Source: Candidatus Magnetominusculus dajiuhuensis
Lineage (GTDB): Bacteria > Nitrospirota > Thermodesulfovibrionia > Thermodesulfovibrionales > Magnetobacteriaceae
DNA length: 64,000 nt
NCBI GenBank assembly: GCA_015233465.1
Contig: JADFXP010000007.1
Coordinates: forward strand, 53,674-117,673
Direction of reading: 5' to 3'
Shown: piece by piece, positions 18,814 through 26,620 of the stretch
Layout of the letters: the number at the start of each line of letters is the position of its first letter
Position numbering within the stretch: position 1 is the stretch's first letter
Notes under the pieces: generated by a model
What the model was told of the DNA's origin: nothing
The model's database searches: none
The model's input: only the letters and a program-made list of their open reading frames with translations
Translations under genes and position numbers: made by a program

Positions 18814-19118
18814 AAGACATTATTGTTAAATGTAATATAAAATTATACGGAAAAGAGTGATTATATTCTTAAAATAAGTCTACTGGATTAAAAATAAAAC
18901 TTAATACTTAGGATGTGCAGATGTCTTATTTATTAAGTTCTCCTAACAAACTCGTTTAAATACTGCTCTTAAATCAAAACTTGAGGGACAACTATGGTCA
19001 GGTCATGAATTTTAACATTTATTGATAATAAATAATAAAATCAAAATTGACTGTTTTTGACACTATAACATGATTTACACTGATGATTATCAATCCAATA
19101 TTTTTAAAGGAGAAAGAA
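18814..19118. other. Intergenic stretch with a possible REP-like motif
   Basis: I see no gene in these 305 bases. At 18996-19020 there is a GGTCAGGTCATGAATTTTAA motif that resembles sequences often found at the ends of REP-associated (Y1 transposase) elements, but no palindrome or transposase remains. Several TTGAC-like hexamers occur before 19083 without a well-spaced -10 box. The Shine-Dalgarno AAAGGAGA for the next gene is at 19106-19113. Confidence 0.3.
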
Positions 19119-19673
19119 ATGAGAAATGTATTAAGGATTAAACTATCAATCGGTGAGGTTATGTTGTATGAATTACAGGCCAAACATATCAGGCAATTGG
19201 TGCGGGGAGAGATTGTCCTTGATTTAGAGGGCGCAGATGTTAGTGATACAGTTGAGATATTAGGATTTATTCATATGCTTGATTTGACAAATATCTCTGA
19301 TGAGCAGTTTAAGAGTTTGAGTAAATCTGAGTTGCAGCAGGTTTTAAAGGCTTTTTTAGATGTAAATGATACATTTTTTAGCCCTAATGAACAAAACAAT
19401 ATTAATAATGATGAAATGGATGTGTCCGAAGAGTTTGACAAATGGATTTGCAGACTGATTAATTCTGGTCATGTGATGTGTATGGAATATGGTTTTGGGT
19501 TTTTTATGACTGCATTAAATGGATTAGCTGAACAGAGAAAGGAGTATATAGATGATGTATCATATTCAATTAATAAGGCGTTTAGTATAGGTTTAAGTGA
19601 AGCAGTCTTGGATGATGAAGATACAAACATCAAGGCGATTGAACAATTAAAGGAGCTTGGAATAGCGAAATAA
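19119..19673 (+). CDS. Putative tail-assembly-chaperone-like protein
   Basis: ATG at 19119 is chosen because it follows an AAAGGAGA Shine-Dalgarno; an in-frame ATG at 19083 has none. The 184-residue protein is soluble and has no clear catalytic motif. Its plan (LQAKHIRQLVRGEI, an Asp/Leu-rich helical section ISDEQFKSLSKSELQQ, then FLDVNDTFF, a gap and WICRLINSGHVMCMEYGF) is like phage tail assembly chaperones, which are encoded just before tape-measure genes. A broken tape-measure gene does follow at 20.3-22.2 kb. This assignment is inference from pattern and gene order; the gene could be an unrelated hypothetical. Confidence 0.5.
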   Translation: MRNVLRIKLSIGEVMLYELQAKHIRQLVRGEIVLDLEGADVSDTVEILGFIHMLDLTNISDEQFKSLSKSELQQVLKAFLDVNDTFFSPNEQNNINNDEMDVSEEFDKWICRLINSGHVMCMEYGFGFFMTALNGLAEQRKEYIDDVSYSINKAFSIGLSEAVLDDEDTNIKAIEQLKELGIAK

Positions 19674-19685
19674 AACTATAGAATT

Positions 19686-19729
19686 CCTAAGGTTGGATTT
19701 GATAAAATATATAAAAATCCAACCTTAGG
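19686..19729 (+). promoter_or_regulatory. Perfect inverted repeat overlapping a Shine-Dalgarno
   Basis: CCTAAGGTTGGATTT at 19686-19700 is exactly complementary to AAATCCAACCTTAGG at 19715-19729, giving a 15-bp perfect stem with a 14-base AT-only-rich loop. The right arm includes the first three bases of the AGGAGG (19727-19732) used by the GTG start at 19739. No T-run follows, so it is a poor intrinsic terminator; masking of the ribosome-binding site is the simpler reading. Confidence 0.65.
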
Positions 19730-19738
19730 AGGAACAAA

Positions 19739-20272
19739 GTGAAGAAAGTTTTAATAATTATCTTAATATGCTTACCAATATTGGCTTATGCAGATGACGA
19801 GCTGCCGATTCAACAAAAATCAGACCCAATCCATATCAAATCTGGAACAATACCTTCAAAGCCAAAACAGGCTGAAACGCCTGCGCCAAATATGCCTGTA
19901 AAATCTCAACAAAACAATGAGCAATATTCACCTTTTGCTCCGCAAAATTGCTGTAATCTTGCTGGGGTAAGTACTGATACAAACTATAAATATTTTAATA
20001 ATGATAAATCTCATTATTTTTGCAGTATAAAACATATTAAGTTTGATTATGTTAATAGAGAAGATGAACTTAAAGGAATGCGAAACAATTTTATCTATTA
20101 TTCAGCTTCTGGCAATCAATTTAGAGCTACCGAATTGCATGCTGATTTGGGCATAAATAATATTAATGGTGCAAAAGAAGCAAGAGAAAGATTTGGAGAG
20201 CTAACAAATACATTATTAGTAAACGTATTAAATGCACAAATAAAGGTTCTATATAATGGCATCGAGACTTAA
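19739..20272 (+). CDS. Exported protein of unknown function, tail-locus small protein A
   Basis: The GTG start at 19739 has an AGGAGG seven bases upstream. Residues 1-19 look like a signal peptide (KKVLIIILICLPILAYA), followed by a Pro/Gln-rich stretch and a domain containing FAPQNCCNLAG. The last 50 residues (ARERFGELTNTLLVNVL, then QIKVLYNGIET) are clearly paralogous to the protein encoded at 63660-64000 (REKFAGLVQTIFTNV, then QVKVLYNGEVT). The paralogue continues about 65 residues beyond this point, and here the frame also remains open after the TAA at 20270-20272 for another 46 codons, so this gene is probably truncated by a nonsense change. Function unknown. Confidence 0.55.
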   Translation: MKKVLIIILICLPILAYADDELPIQQKSDPIHIKSGTIPSKPKQAETPAPNMPVKSQQNNEQYSPFAPQNCCNLAGVSTDTNYKYFNNDKSHYFCSIKHIKFDYVNREDELKGMRNNFIYYSASGNQFRATELHADLGINNINGAKEARERFGELTNTLLVNVLNAQIKVLYNGIET

Positions 20273-20845
20273 AAGATAAGAAAAGAAGTAGATATAGTAC
20301 TAAAAGAAGTAAAGGAGTATGCAGTAGATGACTTTATATCATATGGAAGAGTTGATCATTGGGGAAATACGGCGGAACAACTGAGCGTATGTCTAATTCT
20401 TGGCAATCAATGACGGATAAATTACATAAAGATTGGGCAGATTTGGGGTATTAGATTATGGACTCTGGGGTCTTTGATATGTTAGAAAAAGGACTAAAAG
20501 GTTTAAATGAATATATTGCGCAAAAAGGCCCAAAGATAAAAGAATATGCAGAGGATATCGGCGGATATATACAAGATGTTATTGAATTTGATAAAAATGC
20601 CGTTGAGGCGTTAGGCAGACTAAATGTTTTGCTATAAAATAAGCATTATAACGTTAAGGCAGGATTAAAAAATGCCGCTTATTTTTGGCATGATGTCATC
20701 TTTGGAGATAATGAGCATGATGAAACTCTAAAATCAAGCAGAAAATGGGAGGAAACTCATACACAAAATCAAAAAAATGCCGCCTTAAAGGCTAAAGAAG
20801 ATTCTAAAAATGATATTACCTCAAAAAGTTTAGATAAAGCTGAAA
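20273..20845 (+). pseudogene. Broken 5' portion of a phage tape-measure-like gene
   Basis: Two reading frames hold protein-like sequence interrupted by stops. The frame continuing from the preceding gene gives KIRKEVDIVLKEVKEYAVDD up to a TGA at 20411. Another frame from about 20371 gives ERMSNSWQSMTDKLHKDW, the kind of sequence seen at the start of the post-membrane part of tail tape-measure proteins, then a TAG at 20452-20454, a stretch MDSGVFDMLEKGLKGLNEYI, a TAA at 20635-20637 and AGLKNAAYFWHDVIFGDNEH. This frame meets the downstream open frame at an A8 run (20853-20860), where a one-base shift joins them. Three lesions make it a decayed gene. Confidence 0.65.
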
Positions 20846-22168
20846 TTGATAGAAAAAAAACAGATAATTGAGCTTAATAAACAATACTCTACTTTAAAGT
20901 CTCAGGAAACAGAAAAACAAAGGCAGTTAAATGATATAACTATTAAGGGGCTTGAATCGCAAATAAGCGACTATGAGAAACTAAAAGAAGCTGGCGTAAA
21001 CGCTATAAAAGATATAAATGATCACCAAAAAAGCGTTGTTGAGTGGAACCAAAAGATACATCAATCATTAGAGCCAACTAGTGGAGCAAAGGCTGGATCT
21101 GGCATAACGGAACAAAATTTTGACCATAAAATGACCGCAGCATTAAACGCAAGCGCAAATGCTAAGACTCAGGAAGACGTCACAAAGTCGCAAAAAATGA
21201 TTGAAGAATTAGTTGCTGCCCTTCCAAACTTAAATATACAAAATAAAGATCAAGCCAATTCCCAGCTTGGAAAAATGGCGGATATGCTCACTGAACAAAG
21301 CTCACAAGTCAATAAATCTAAAATTAATGAGCATCAAAAAAATCTTGATACAATTGCAGAAAAGATTAAATCTATACAAGTTGATATCGATAAATTGACT
21401 GGCAAGGCGAATAAAATTCAATTGGAATTAGATTTAGAAAAAATACATGCTCAAATGGAGTCCCTTAAAAAGGGTTTACATGTATTAGGAGTTAAAGCGA
21501 CTGCTGTTGATGCAGAAGAGAAAAGCTCAGATGCGCAGTCTTCAGAGAAAGATTCAGAGTCAAAGGTGAACAATGTAGACGCAACTACTGGTGAATCTCT
21601 TGTCCCTAATCAGCAGACAAAGCCTGAAGATAAAGGTATAAATCCACAAAGCGCGCAGTCAGTCCAAACTGATAATTTACCAGATAAATTTATTGAAAAA
21701 GTTTTAGAGTCAAGTAATTGGGATTATATCTTAAATACTATAATAAAAGACAAACTCTCAAGTGACCTTGGAGCAGAAACCCATGCAGCAGGCGGGCTAG
21801 TCACTCAAGAAAAAGGGATTGCAGGAAAGGGTGAGTTTGTAATAAACAAGGCAGCAGCTTCAAATATAGGAACTGATGTATTATCAAAAATGAATAATTT
21901 TCAAATACCTGCCCTCCCAAAGTGGCAGACACACTATGTTTTAAGTGAAGATGGACTGCCAAAATTGTCATCAAATCTCTTACAAAAATCAAAAGAAGTT
22001 GGAAACAAATATATAGTAAATCTAGATTTTAATCAAAAGTCATATCCAATGATTACAAAAGAAGGCATATTTAAAGAGTTGGTAACTGATTATAGGCGCT
22101 TTCAATCTGGTTATTCAAGTAAAGTAGATTTCGGAGATTTTTTGCAAAAAAAATATAACAGTTACTAA
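20846..22168 (+). CDS. C-terminal part of a tape-measure-like protein (locus A)
   Basis: The open frame (TTG at 20846) lacks a Shine-Dalgarno and is best read as the 3' part of the broken gene before it. It starts with a long charged coiled coil (about residues 1-215), followed by a Ser/Gln-rich linker and a C-terminal domain containing AAGGLVTQEKG, GKGEFVINKAAASNIG and MNNFQIPALPKW. The Gly-rich GEFV-NKAA motif is typical of the end of tail tape-measure proteins, which set tail length. The last 120 residues are paralogous to the product of 62729-63415. It may not be translated in its present form. Confidence 0.6.
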   Translation: MIEKKQIIELNKQYSTLKSQETEKQRQLNDITIKGLESQISDYEKLKEAGVNAIKDINDHQKSVVEWNQKIHQSLEPTSGAKAGSGITEQNFDHKMTAALNASANAKTQEDVTKSQKMIEELVAALPNLNIQNKDQANSQLGKMADMLTEQSSQVNKSKINEHQKNLDTIAEKIKSIQVDIDKLTGKANKIQLELDLEKIHAQMESLKKGLHVLGVKATAVDAEEKSSDAQSSEKDSESKVNNVDATTGESLVPNQQTKPEDKGINPQSAQSVQTDNLPDKFIEKVLESSNWDYILNTIIKDKLSSDLGAETHAAGGLVTQEKGIAGKGEFVINKAAASNIGTDVLSKMNNFQIPALPKWQTHYVLSEDGLPKLSSNLLQKSKEVGNKYIVNLDFNQKSYPMITKEGIFKELVTDYRRFQSGYSSKVDFGDFLQKKYNSY

Positions 22169-22304
22169 ACTATGGTAATATAAAGGATAATAATCATTTT
22201 TTTAACATTTGTCTAATTTTTTTATTTATTGCTAATGTTTTTTGAAAATATGACGATATATATTCAAACAAATAGTTGTGATTATTTATAAGATTGGAGA
22301 GAAT

Positions 22305-23462
22305 GTGATTAAGATTGCTTTTATTATTATTGTATTAGGTGTAATAGCATTTATAGTTTATCGAACATGGAGTATTATTACCAAAAAACAATCCGCAATT
22401 GATGCCCTTATTAGTATAAGAGATTTGATTGAACAAGATGATCCTGAGAGTATTAATGATGCCCTTGATAAATGTATTGATATATTTTCTAAGATTACAT
22501 CAGACAAAGATCCTTTGATATTTGGAGAGGCAAAGTTCCAAAAGGGTGTTTGTTATCTAAAACTTGCGCAAATCTGCAGCAGGCGTGATAATATTAATAA
22601 GGCTATTGATGCCTTTGATAAGGCAAGGTGGATATTTAATAAGGATAAATTCCCTCTTGAGTATGCCTCCATCTCAAATAATCTTGGCAATGCCTATAGG
22701 CTGCTTTTTGAAATTGTTGATACAGAAGAAAACATTGTTAATGCAATTACTGCATATCAAGAGGTTATGGAGATCAAGACAGAGTCTGCCTATCCCAAAG
22801 AATATGCAGCAACTCTAAGTAATCTTGGCAATGCCTATAAAGCCCTTGCAATGGCAACTGAAACAGAGAATAATCTCAACATAGCAATTACAAATTATGA
22901 AGCTGCACTTAAATTAGCAGACATTGAAACCTCGCCTATAGAATATGCAAATATTAAAAATAATCTCGGAACTGCTTATAAAATGCTTAGTGATATAGTT
23001 GAGCCAGAGGAAAATATAATTAAGGCAATTGATGCCTTTGAGGATGCCCTTGATGTATTTACTCCAGAGGAATATCCTTATAAGTATGCAGTTGTGTTAA
23101 ATAATATTGGGGCATCTTATTCAACTCTTTCGGTTGAAAAGGGAATAGAGGTTTATGAAGAGGCATTAGAAATCTTATCAATAGATCATCAAAGACCAAT
23201 TGAATATGCAATGGTTCAAAATAATATAGGCAATGCCTATAGGAGCGTTCCAGCAATTGACACAGACGATAAAATGATACAAGCAGTTTCAGCCTATGAA
23301 GAGGCTTTAAAGGTGTTTACAGAAGACGCTCATCTTTATAATCATAAAATCGCGCTTACGAATTTAGAGAAGGCTCGCGAGAAGGTCACGGTACATCAAA
23401 ACATAAATCTTACTCTAAGAATTCACCTTCTCAAGCGAATCCTCGACAGAGAGACTGGATAA
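22305..23462 (+). CDS. Membrane-anchored TPR protein
   Basis: GTG at 22305 is preferred to the upstream in-frame GTG at 22278 because GGAGAG precedes it by seven bases. One N-terminal membrane helix (about residues 5-21) is followed by seven or so 42-residue TPR-like repeats, each with a SNLGNAYRLL-type helix pair (SNNLGNAYRLLFEI, SNLGNAYKALAMAT, KNNLGTAYKMLSDI, QNNIGNAYRSVPAI). The repeats probably face the cytoplasm and bind protein partners, unidentified. Its last 48 bases overlap the 3' end of the convergent obg gene, so the C-terminal coding sequence of both genes is shared on opposite strands. Confidence 0.8.
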   Translation: MIKIAFIIIVLGVIAFIVYRTWSIITKKQSAIDALISIRDLIEQDDPESINDALDKCIDIFSKITSDKDPLIFGEAKFQKGVCYLKLAQICSRRDNINKAIDAFDKARWIFNKDKFPLEYASISNNLGNAYRLLFEIVDTEENIVNAITAYQEVMEIKTESAYPKEYAATLSNLGNAYKALAMATETENNLNIAITNYEAALKLADIETSPIEYANIKNNLGTAYKMLSDIVEPEENIIKAIDAFEDALDVFTPEEYPYKYAVVLNNIGASYSTLSVEKGIEVYEEALEILSIDHQRPIEYAMVQNNIGNAYRSVPAIDTDDKMIQAVSAYEEALKVFTEDAHLYNHKIALTNLEKAREKVTVHQNINLTLRIHLLKRILDRETG

Positions 23463-24473
23463 TTGCGTTTGCTTGATCTCTTTGACCCGCTTAGCAAGAT
23501 AAATTAACAATTCCATTATTCCAATATGAGCAGCAGATGAGATCTGAAAGAAGGGAATATCCCTTGACAGCGCAAATTCTTTAAGGATAATCAGATTTTC
23601 TTGATTACTTGCAGCATCAATCTTAGTTGCAACAATGGCTAATTCTTTTTTTGATAGTTCAGAACTGTAATCATCCAGTTCCTTGCAGACAGTTTCAAAT
23701 GAAGTTATGGGATCTATATCAGACATATCTGAAACATCTATAAGATGAAGCAGCATCTTAGTGCGCTCTGCGTGTCTAAGAAATCTCACTCCAAGTCCTG
23801 CCCCAAGATGTGCATCTTTGATGATCCCTGGAATATCTGCAATAACAAAAGATGTATAATCAGGGGATTTAACAACCCCAAGGTTTGGGACAAGTGTAGT
23901 AAAAGGATAATCAGCTATCTTTGGCCTTGCCTCAGATATAGTTGCTATCAATGTAGATTTGCCTGCATTCGGAAGCCCGATAAGACCAACATCAGCCATG
24001 AGTTTTAGCTCAAGTATGAGATTAACCTCAACACCTGGTTCGCCGGGCTGACAAAACCTTGGAGTCCGATGAGTGGATGACTTAAAATGGGCATTGCCTT
24101 TTCCGCCCCTTCCGCCTCTAGCTGCAATATATGTGTCGAATTCAGAGGTTAGGTCAGCTAAAACCTCGCCTGTATCCTTATTTTTGATAATAGTACCAGC
24201 AGGCACGGATATTTTTATATCCTCGCCGTTTTGGCCGTGACAGTCCTTGCCCATGCCATGACCGCCGTTTCTTGCATTGTAAATTCTGTTATATTTATAG
24301 TCTAAAAGTGTGTTTAACTGCTTATCAACTATAAAAACAACATCACCGCCCTTACCTCCGTCACCGCCGTTAGGGCCTCCGAAAGGAATATATTTCTCGC
24401 GTCTAAAGCTAAGGCATCCCCTGCCTCCATGCCCTGAACTGGCAATAATTGTTACATAGTCAACAAATTGCAT
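23415..24473 (-). CDS. obg: Obg-family GTPase
   Basis: The N-terminal glycine-rich Obg domain (GGRGCLSFRREKYIPFGGPN, GGDGGKGGDVVF) precedes the GTPase domain with G1 GLPNAGKSTL, G3 DIPGII and G4-like ATKID. It binds the large ribosomal subunit and acts in ribosome maturation and stress response. The protein has 352 residues, near the size of the shorter Obg proteins without a long C-terminal extension. It is flanked by non-ribosomal genes, so the usual rplU-rpmA-obg order is not kept here. The 3' end overlaps the convergent TPR gene. Confidence 0.93.
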   Translation of the reverse strand: MQFVDYVTIIASSGHGGRGCLSFRREKYIPFGGPNGGDGGKGGDVVFIVDKQLNTLLDYKYNRIYNARNGGHGMGKDCHGQNGEDIKISVPAGTIIKNKDTGEVLADLTSEFDTYIAARGGRGGKGNAHFKSSTHRTPRFCQPGEPGVEVNLILELKLMADVGLIGLPNAGKSTLIATISEARPKIADYPFTTLVPNLGVVKSPDYTSFVIADIPGIIKDAHLGAGLGVRFLRHAERTKMLLHLIDVSDMSDIDPITSFETVCKELDDYSSELSKKELAIVATKIDAASNQENLIILKEFALSRDIPFFQISSAAHIGIMELLIYLAKRVKEIKQTQLSSLSVEDSLEKVNS

Positions 24474-24582
24474 ATTTAATTCACCTCAACTCTTATATTA
24501 TCATATATTATGATTTATTAGTTCATTTTTAAGTTTATGTAATTTTATTATTTGAGGATTAAAAGTACCCTTGTTATCTCTA

Positions 24583-24717
24583 TTAAAATAGGTTATGAGA
24601 TTGCCTATTTGATTTTCTTTTTCGTGTTAAATTTAGAATTATTGAGGGATTGCCTTTTGGAGTTATAAAAGCGCTAAGAAATTGATTGGAGTCCAAAACA
24701 ACTTCGACTATATCCAT
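24583..24717 (-). pseudogene. Truncated PIN-domain toxin
   Basis: The frame from ATG at 24717 reads MDIVEVVLDSNQFLSAFITP and then GNPSIILNL before going to a stop at 24583-24585 after 44 codons. The opening is that of PIN ribonuclease toxins of the COG1569 group (usually about 130-140 residues) with one catalytic Asp in LDSN; the remaining acidic residues are missing. It begins three bases past the end of the Phd antitoxin, the normal arrangement of such a pair. The 110 bases downstream to obg hold no recognisable remainder. Confidence 0.7.
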
Positions 24718-24719
24718 TA

Positions 24720-24971
24720 TTACAGTTTTTTTAATTCCTGATTTTTCACATTTATTATTGTCTTTTCGATCGCTGATTCAATTTTTTCAAGCGATATGTC
24801 TCTTGTTTTCTCTCTATCATTTTTAAGACGTTCATATTCTGCAACTGAAATAACAGCAACTAAAGGATAGCCTGCACGCTCAATAATATATTCATCGTTT
24901 CTAATAGAAACCTCGTTCATAATTTGTCCTAAGGTTTTTCGGGCTTCCATAGCAGATATCATTTTAAGCAT
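24720..24971 (-). CDS. Phd/YefM-family antitoxin
   Basis: From ATG at 24971 the protein reads MLKMISAMEARKTLGQIMNE, then EYIIERAGYPLVAVISVAEY, which is the DNA-binding fold of Phd/YefM antitoxins. An ATG at 24962 is an equally possible start; the frame is also open upstream to 25031 but with a hydrophobic sequence unlike the family. The C-terminal charged tail would bind the toxin. The partner PIN toxin directly downstream is truncated, so this is probably an orphan antitoxin and autorepressor. Confidence 0.75.
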   Translation of the reverse strand: MLKMISAMEARKTLGQIMNEVSIRNDEYIIERAGYPLVAVISVAEYERLKNDREKTRDISLEKIESAIEKTIINVKNQELKKL

Positions 24972-25099
24972 TTGTATTGTCTCTATCTTAGTTGATGGAA
25001 CTATAATAACTAATATGATTAGATAAGTCAATAGCTATAGTAATTCAAAAATTTCTTAGTACACTCACATTTTCCTTTAACCTGTTCGCATAAAAATAC

Positions 25100-25128
25100 T
25101 TGACATGAGTTGTATAAAGTGTTATGCT
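25100..25128 (+). promoter_or_regulatory. Sigma-70-type promoter of the dnaJ-hspR-clpB operon
   Basis: TTGACA at 25100-25105 and TATGCT at 25123-25128 are separated by 17 bases. Transcription would start near 25135, which rules out upstream in-frame dnaJ starts. The -35 region sits in CTTGACATGAGTTG, partly like the HspR-binding HAIR element (CTTGAGT and its inverted repeat), and repression by the hspR product of the same operon is likely but not proven by the sequence. Confidence 0.7.
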
Positions 25129-25155
25129 AAACAAATACTAAATAGGAGTGAGGCA

Positions 25156-26274
25156 ATGTCAACGACTACTAAGGATTACTATAATGTGTTGGGCGTAAAA
25201 AAGGATGCTGATCAGGCAGAGATTAAGAAGGCATTTCGTAAATTGGCAAGGAAACATCATCCAGATCTAAATAATGGAAACAAGGCATCTGAGAAGAAGT
25301 TCAAGGATTTAAGCGAGGCTTATGATGTCCTTGGCGATGAAAAAAAGAGGGCAGAATATGATAGGTTTGGCAGTTCTCCATTTGGGTCTGGCGGGCAGGG
25401 GCAAGGATTTAATGGCGGCAGCGGCGGTCAGGGATTTTCACAGACATTTAATTTTGGCGGCGGCGGTGGAGGATTTGGAGATATTTTTTCAGATATATTT
25501 GGAGGAGGGGCAGATTTTGGTCAGAATAAGGCTGCATTAAAGGGATCTGATCTATCAACAACCCTTACTTTGACTTTAGAAGAGGCATATGCAGGGGCTT
25601 CAAAGACAATAGATTATTATAGAGCCATGTCTTGTTCGGCTTGTAATGGAAGCGGTGCATCATCATTTAAAACTTGTGATATGTGTCACGGAACTGGAAG
25701 GGCAAATGTCTCACGCGGGCTTTTTGTGATGGGCGGCGGTTGTAGTACATGCGGCGGTACTGGTAAGCAGATGGTAAAGGCATGTTTAAAGTGTCACGGA
25801 CAGGGAACGGTAAAAGTCTCTGAAAGCGTTAAGGTTAAGATTCCTGCTGGAGTAGATACGGGTTCAAAGATTAAGGTCAGCGGTAAGGGCGCTGCAGGCC
25901 ATGGGTCTGGCAGCAATGGGGATTTGATTATAGATATTGAGGTAGCGCCACATAGATTATTTAAACGTAAGGGAGATGATCTGTATATTGATCTGCCTGT
26001 AACATTTGTAGAGGCATGTTTAGGGGCAAAGATTGATATTCCGACTATGGAAGGGAAGTCTAAGATGACATTGCCTCCAAACACTCAAAGCGGCAGGGTA
26101 TTTAAGTTAAAGGGCAAGGGTATGCCTTCAAAAAATGGCGAACCCGGCGGGCTTTTTGTAAATATTAATATTGTAGTGCCAGAGAATTTGACTGAAATAG
26201 AGAAGAAGAATATCGAAGGTCTATGTTCATTCTATAAGGAAGACCCGCGTAGAGGCATGAATAATGATAAATAA
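25156..26274 (+). CDS. dnaJ: DnaJ co-chaperone
   Basis: The start at 25156 follows TAGGAGTGAGG and lies after the promoter. The 372-residue protein has a J domain ([20 protein letters not shown]; the HPD motif in KHHPDLN), a Gly/Phe-rich linker, four zinc-finger repeats ([32 protein letters not shown]) and the C-terminal substrate-binding domain. It delivers unfolded clients to DnaK and stimulates its ATPase. It overlaps hspR by 11 bases. There is no dnaK or grpE in the window, so this is a dnaJ-hspR-clpB module of the type known from Actinobacteria and several deep phyla. Confidence 0.93.
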   Translation: MSTTTKDYYNVLGVKKDADQAEIKKAFRKLARKHHPDLNNGNKASEKKFKDLSEAYDVLGDEKKRAEYDRFGSSPFGSGGQGQGFNGGSGGQGFSQTFNFGGGGGGFGDIFSDIFGGGADFGQNKAALKGSDLSTTLTLTLEEAYAGASKTIDYYRAMSCSACNGSGASSFKTCDMCHGTGRANVSRGLFVMGGGCSTCGGTGKQMVKACLKCHGQGTVKVSESVKVKIPAGVDTGSKIKVSGKGAAGHGSGSNGDLIIDIEVAPHRLFKRKGDDLYIDLPVTFVEACLGAKIDIPTMEGKSKMTLPPNTQSGRVFKLKGKGMPSKNGEPGGLFVNINIVVPENLTEIEKKNIEGLCSFYKEDPRRGMNNDK

Positions 26275-26620
26275 AGACAAGACAAAACCTGTTTATATGA
26301 TAGGGGTGGTGGCTGAGATACTTGGCGTACATCCTCAAACCCTTAGGTTGTATGAAAGGGAGGGATTTATCTGCCCTGTAAGGCAGAATAAGCAGAGGTT
26401 GTATTCGGATGAGGATATAGAACAATTAAATTTTATTATTGAATTGACAAGGGACTTAGGGGTTAATAGGGCAGGAGTAGAGATAGTGCTGCGTCTTCGA
26501 AAAAGACTTGGGCTTGTTCGTCAGGAGATGGATGAGATGATGACATTTCTTAAAGATGAAGATATAAAATTGAAATTTAGAGAAAAGTTAGCGATGATCT
26601 TAGAGAAGGAGGAGATATGA
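26264..26620 (+). CDS. hspR: HspR, MerR-family heat-shock repressor
   Basis: The MerR-type winged helix is visible as [35 protein letters not shown] and [11 protein letters not shown], which is the HspR signature, followed by a short coiled-coil tail instead of an effector domain. HspR represses chaperone operons with DnaK as corepressor. Its place between dnaJ and clpB, overlapping both (ATGA with clpB), supports autoregulation through the promoter at 25100. Confidence 0.9.
   Translation: MINKDKTKPVYMIGVVAEILGVHPQTLRLYEREGFICPVRQNKQRLYSDEDIEQLNFIIELTRDLGVNRAGVEIVLRLRKRLGLVRQEMDEMMTFLKDEDIKLKFREKLAMILEKEEI

Noticed and set aside
18996..19020. Y1 (REP-associated) transposase element near 19 kb
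   Set aside because: Only a short motif resembles such element ends; there is no palindrome or transposase, so it is noted only as a possible trace.
20270..22168. Alternative genetic code or TAG/TAA recoding to explain the broken tape-measure gene
   Set aside because: Two different stops plus a frameshift at A8 are involved, and dozens of intact genes in the window end in TAA, TAG or TGA normally.
19119..22168. Complete prophage
   Set aside because: Only tail-like genes are present; no integrase, terminase, portal, capsid or lysis genes and no att-like direct repeats were seen.
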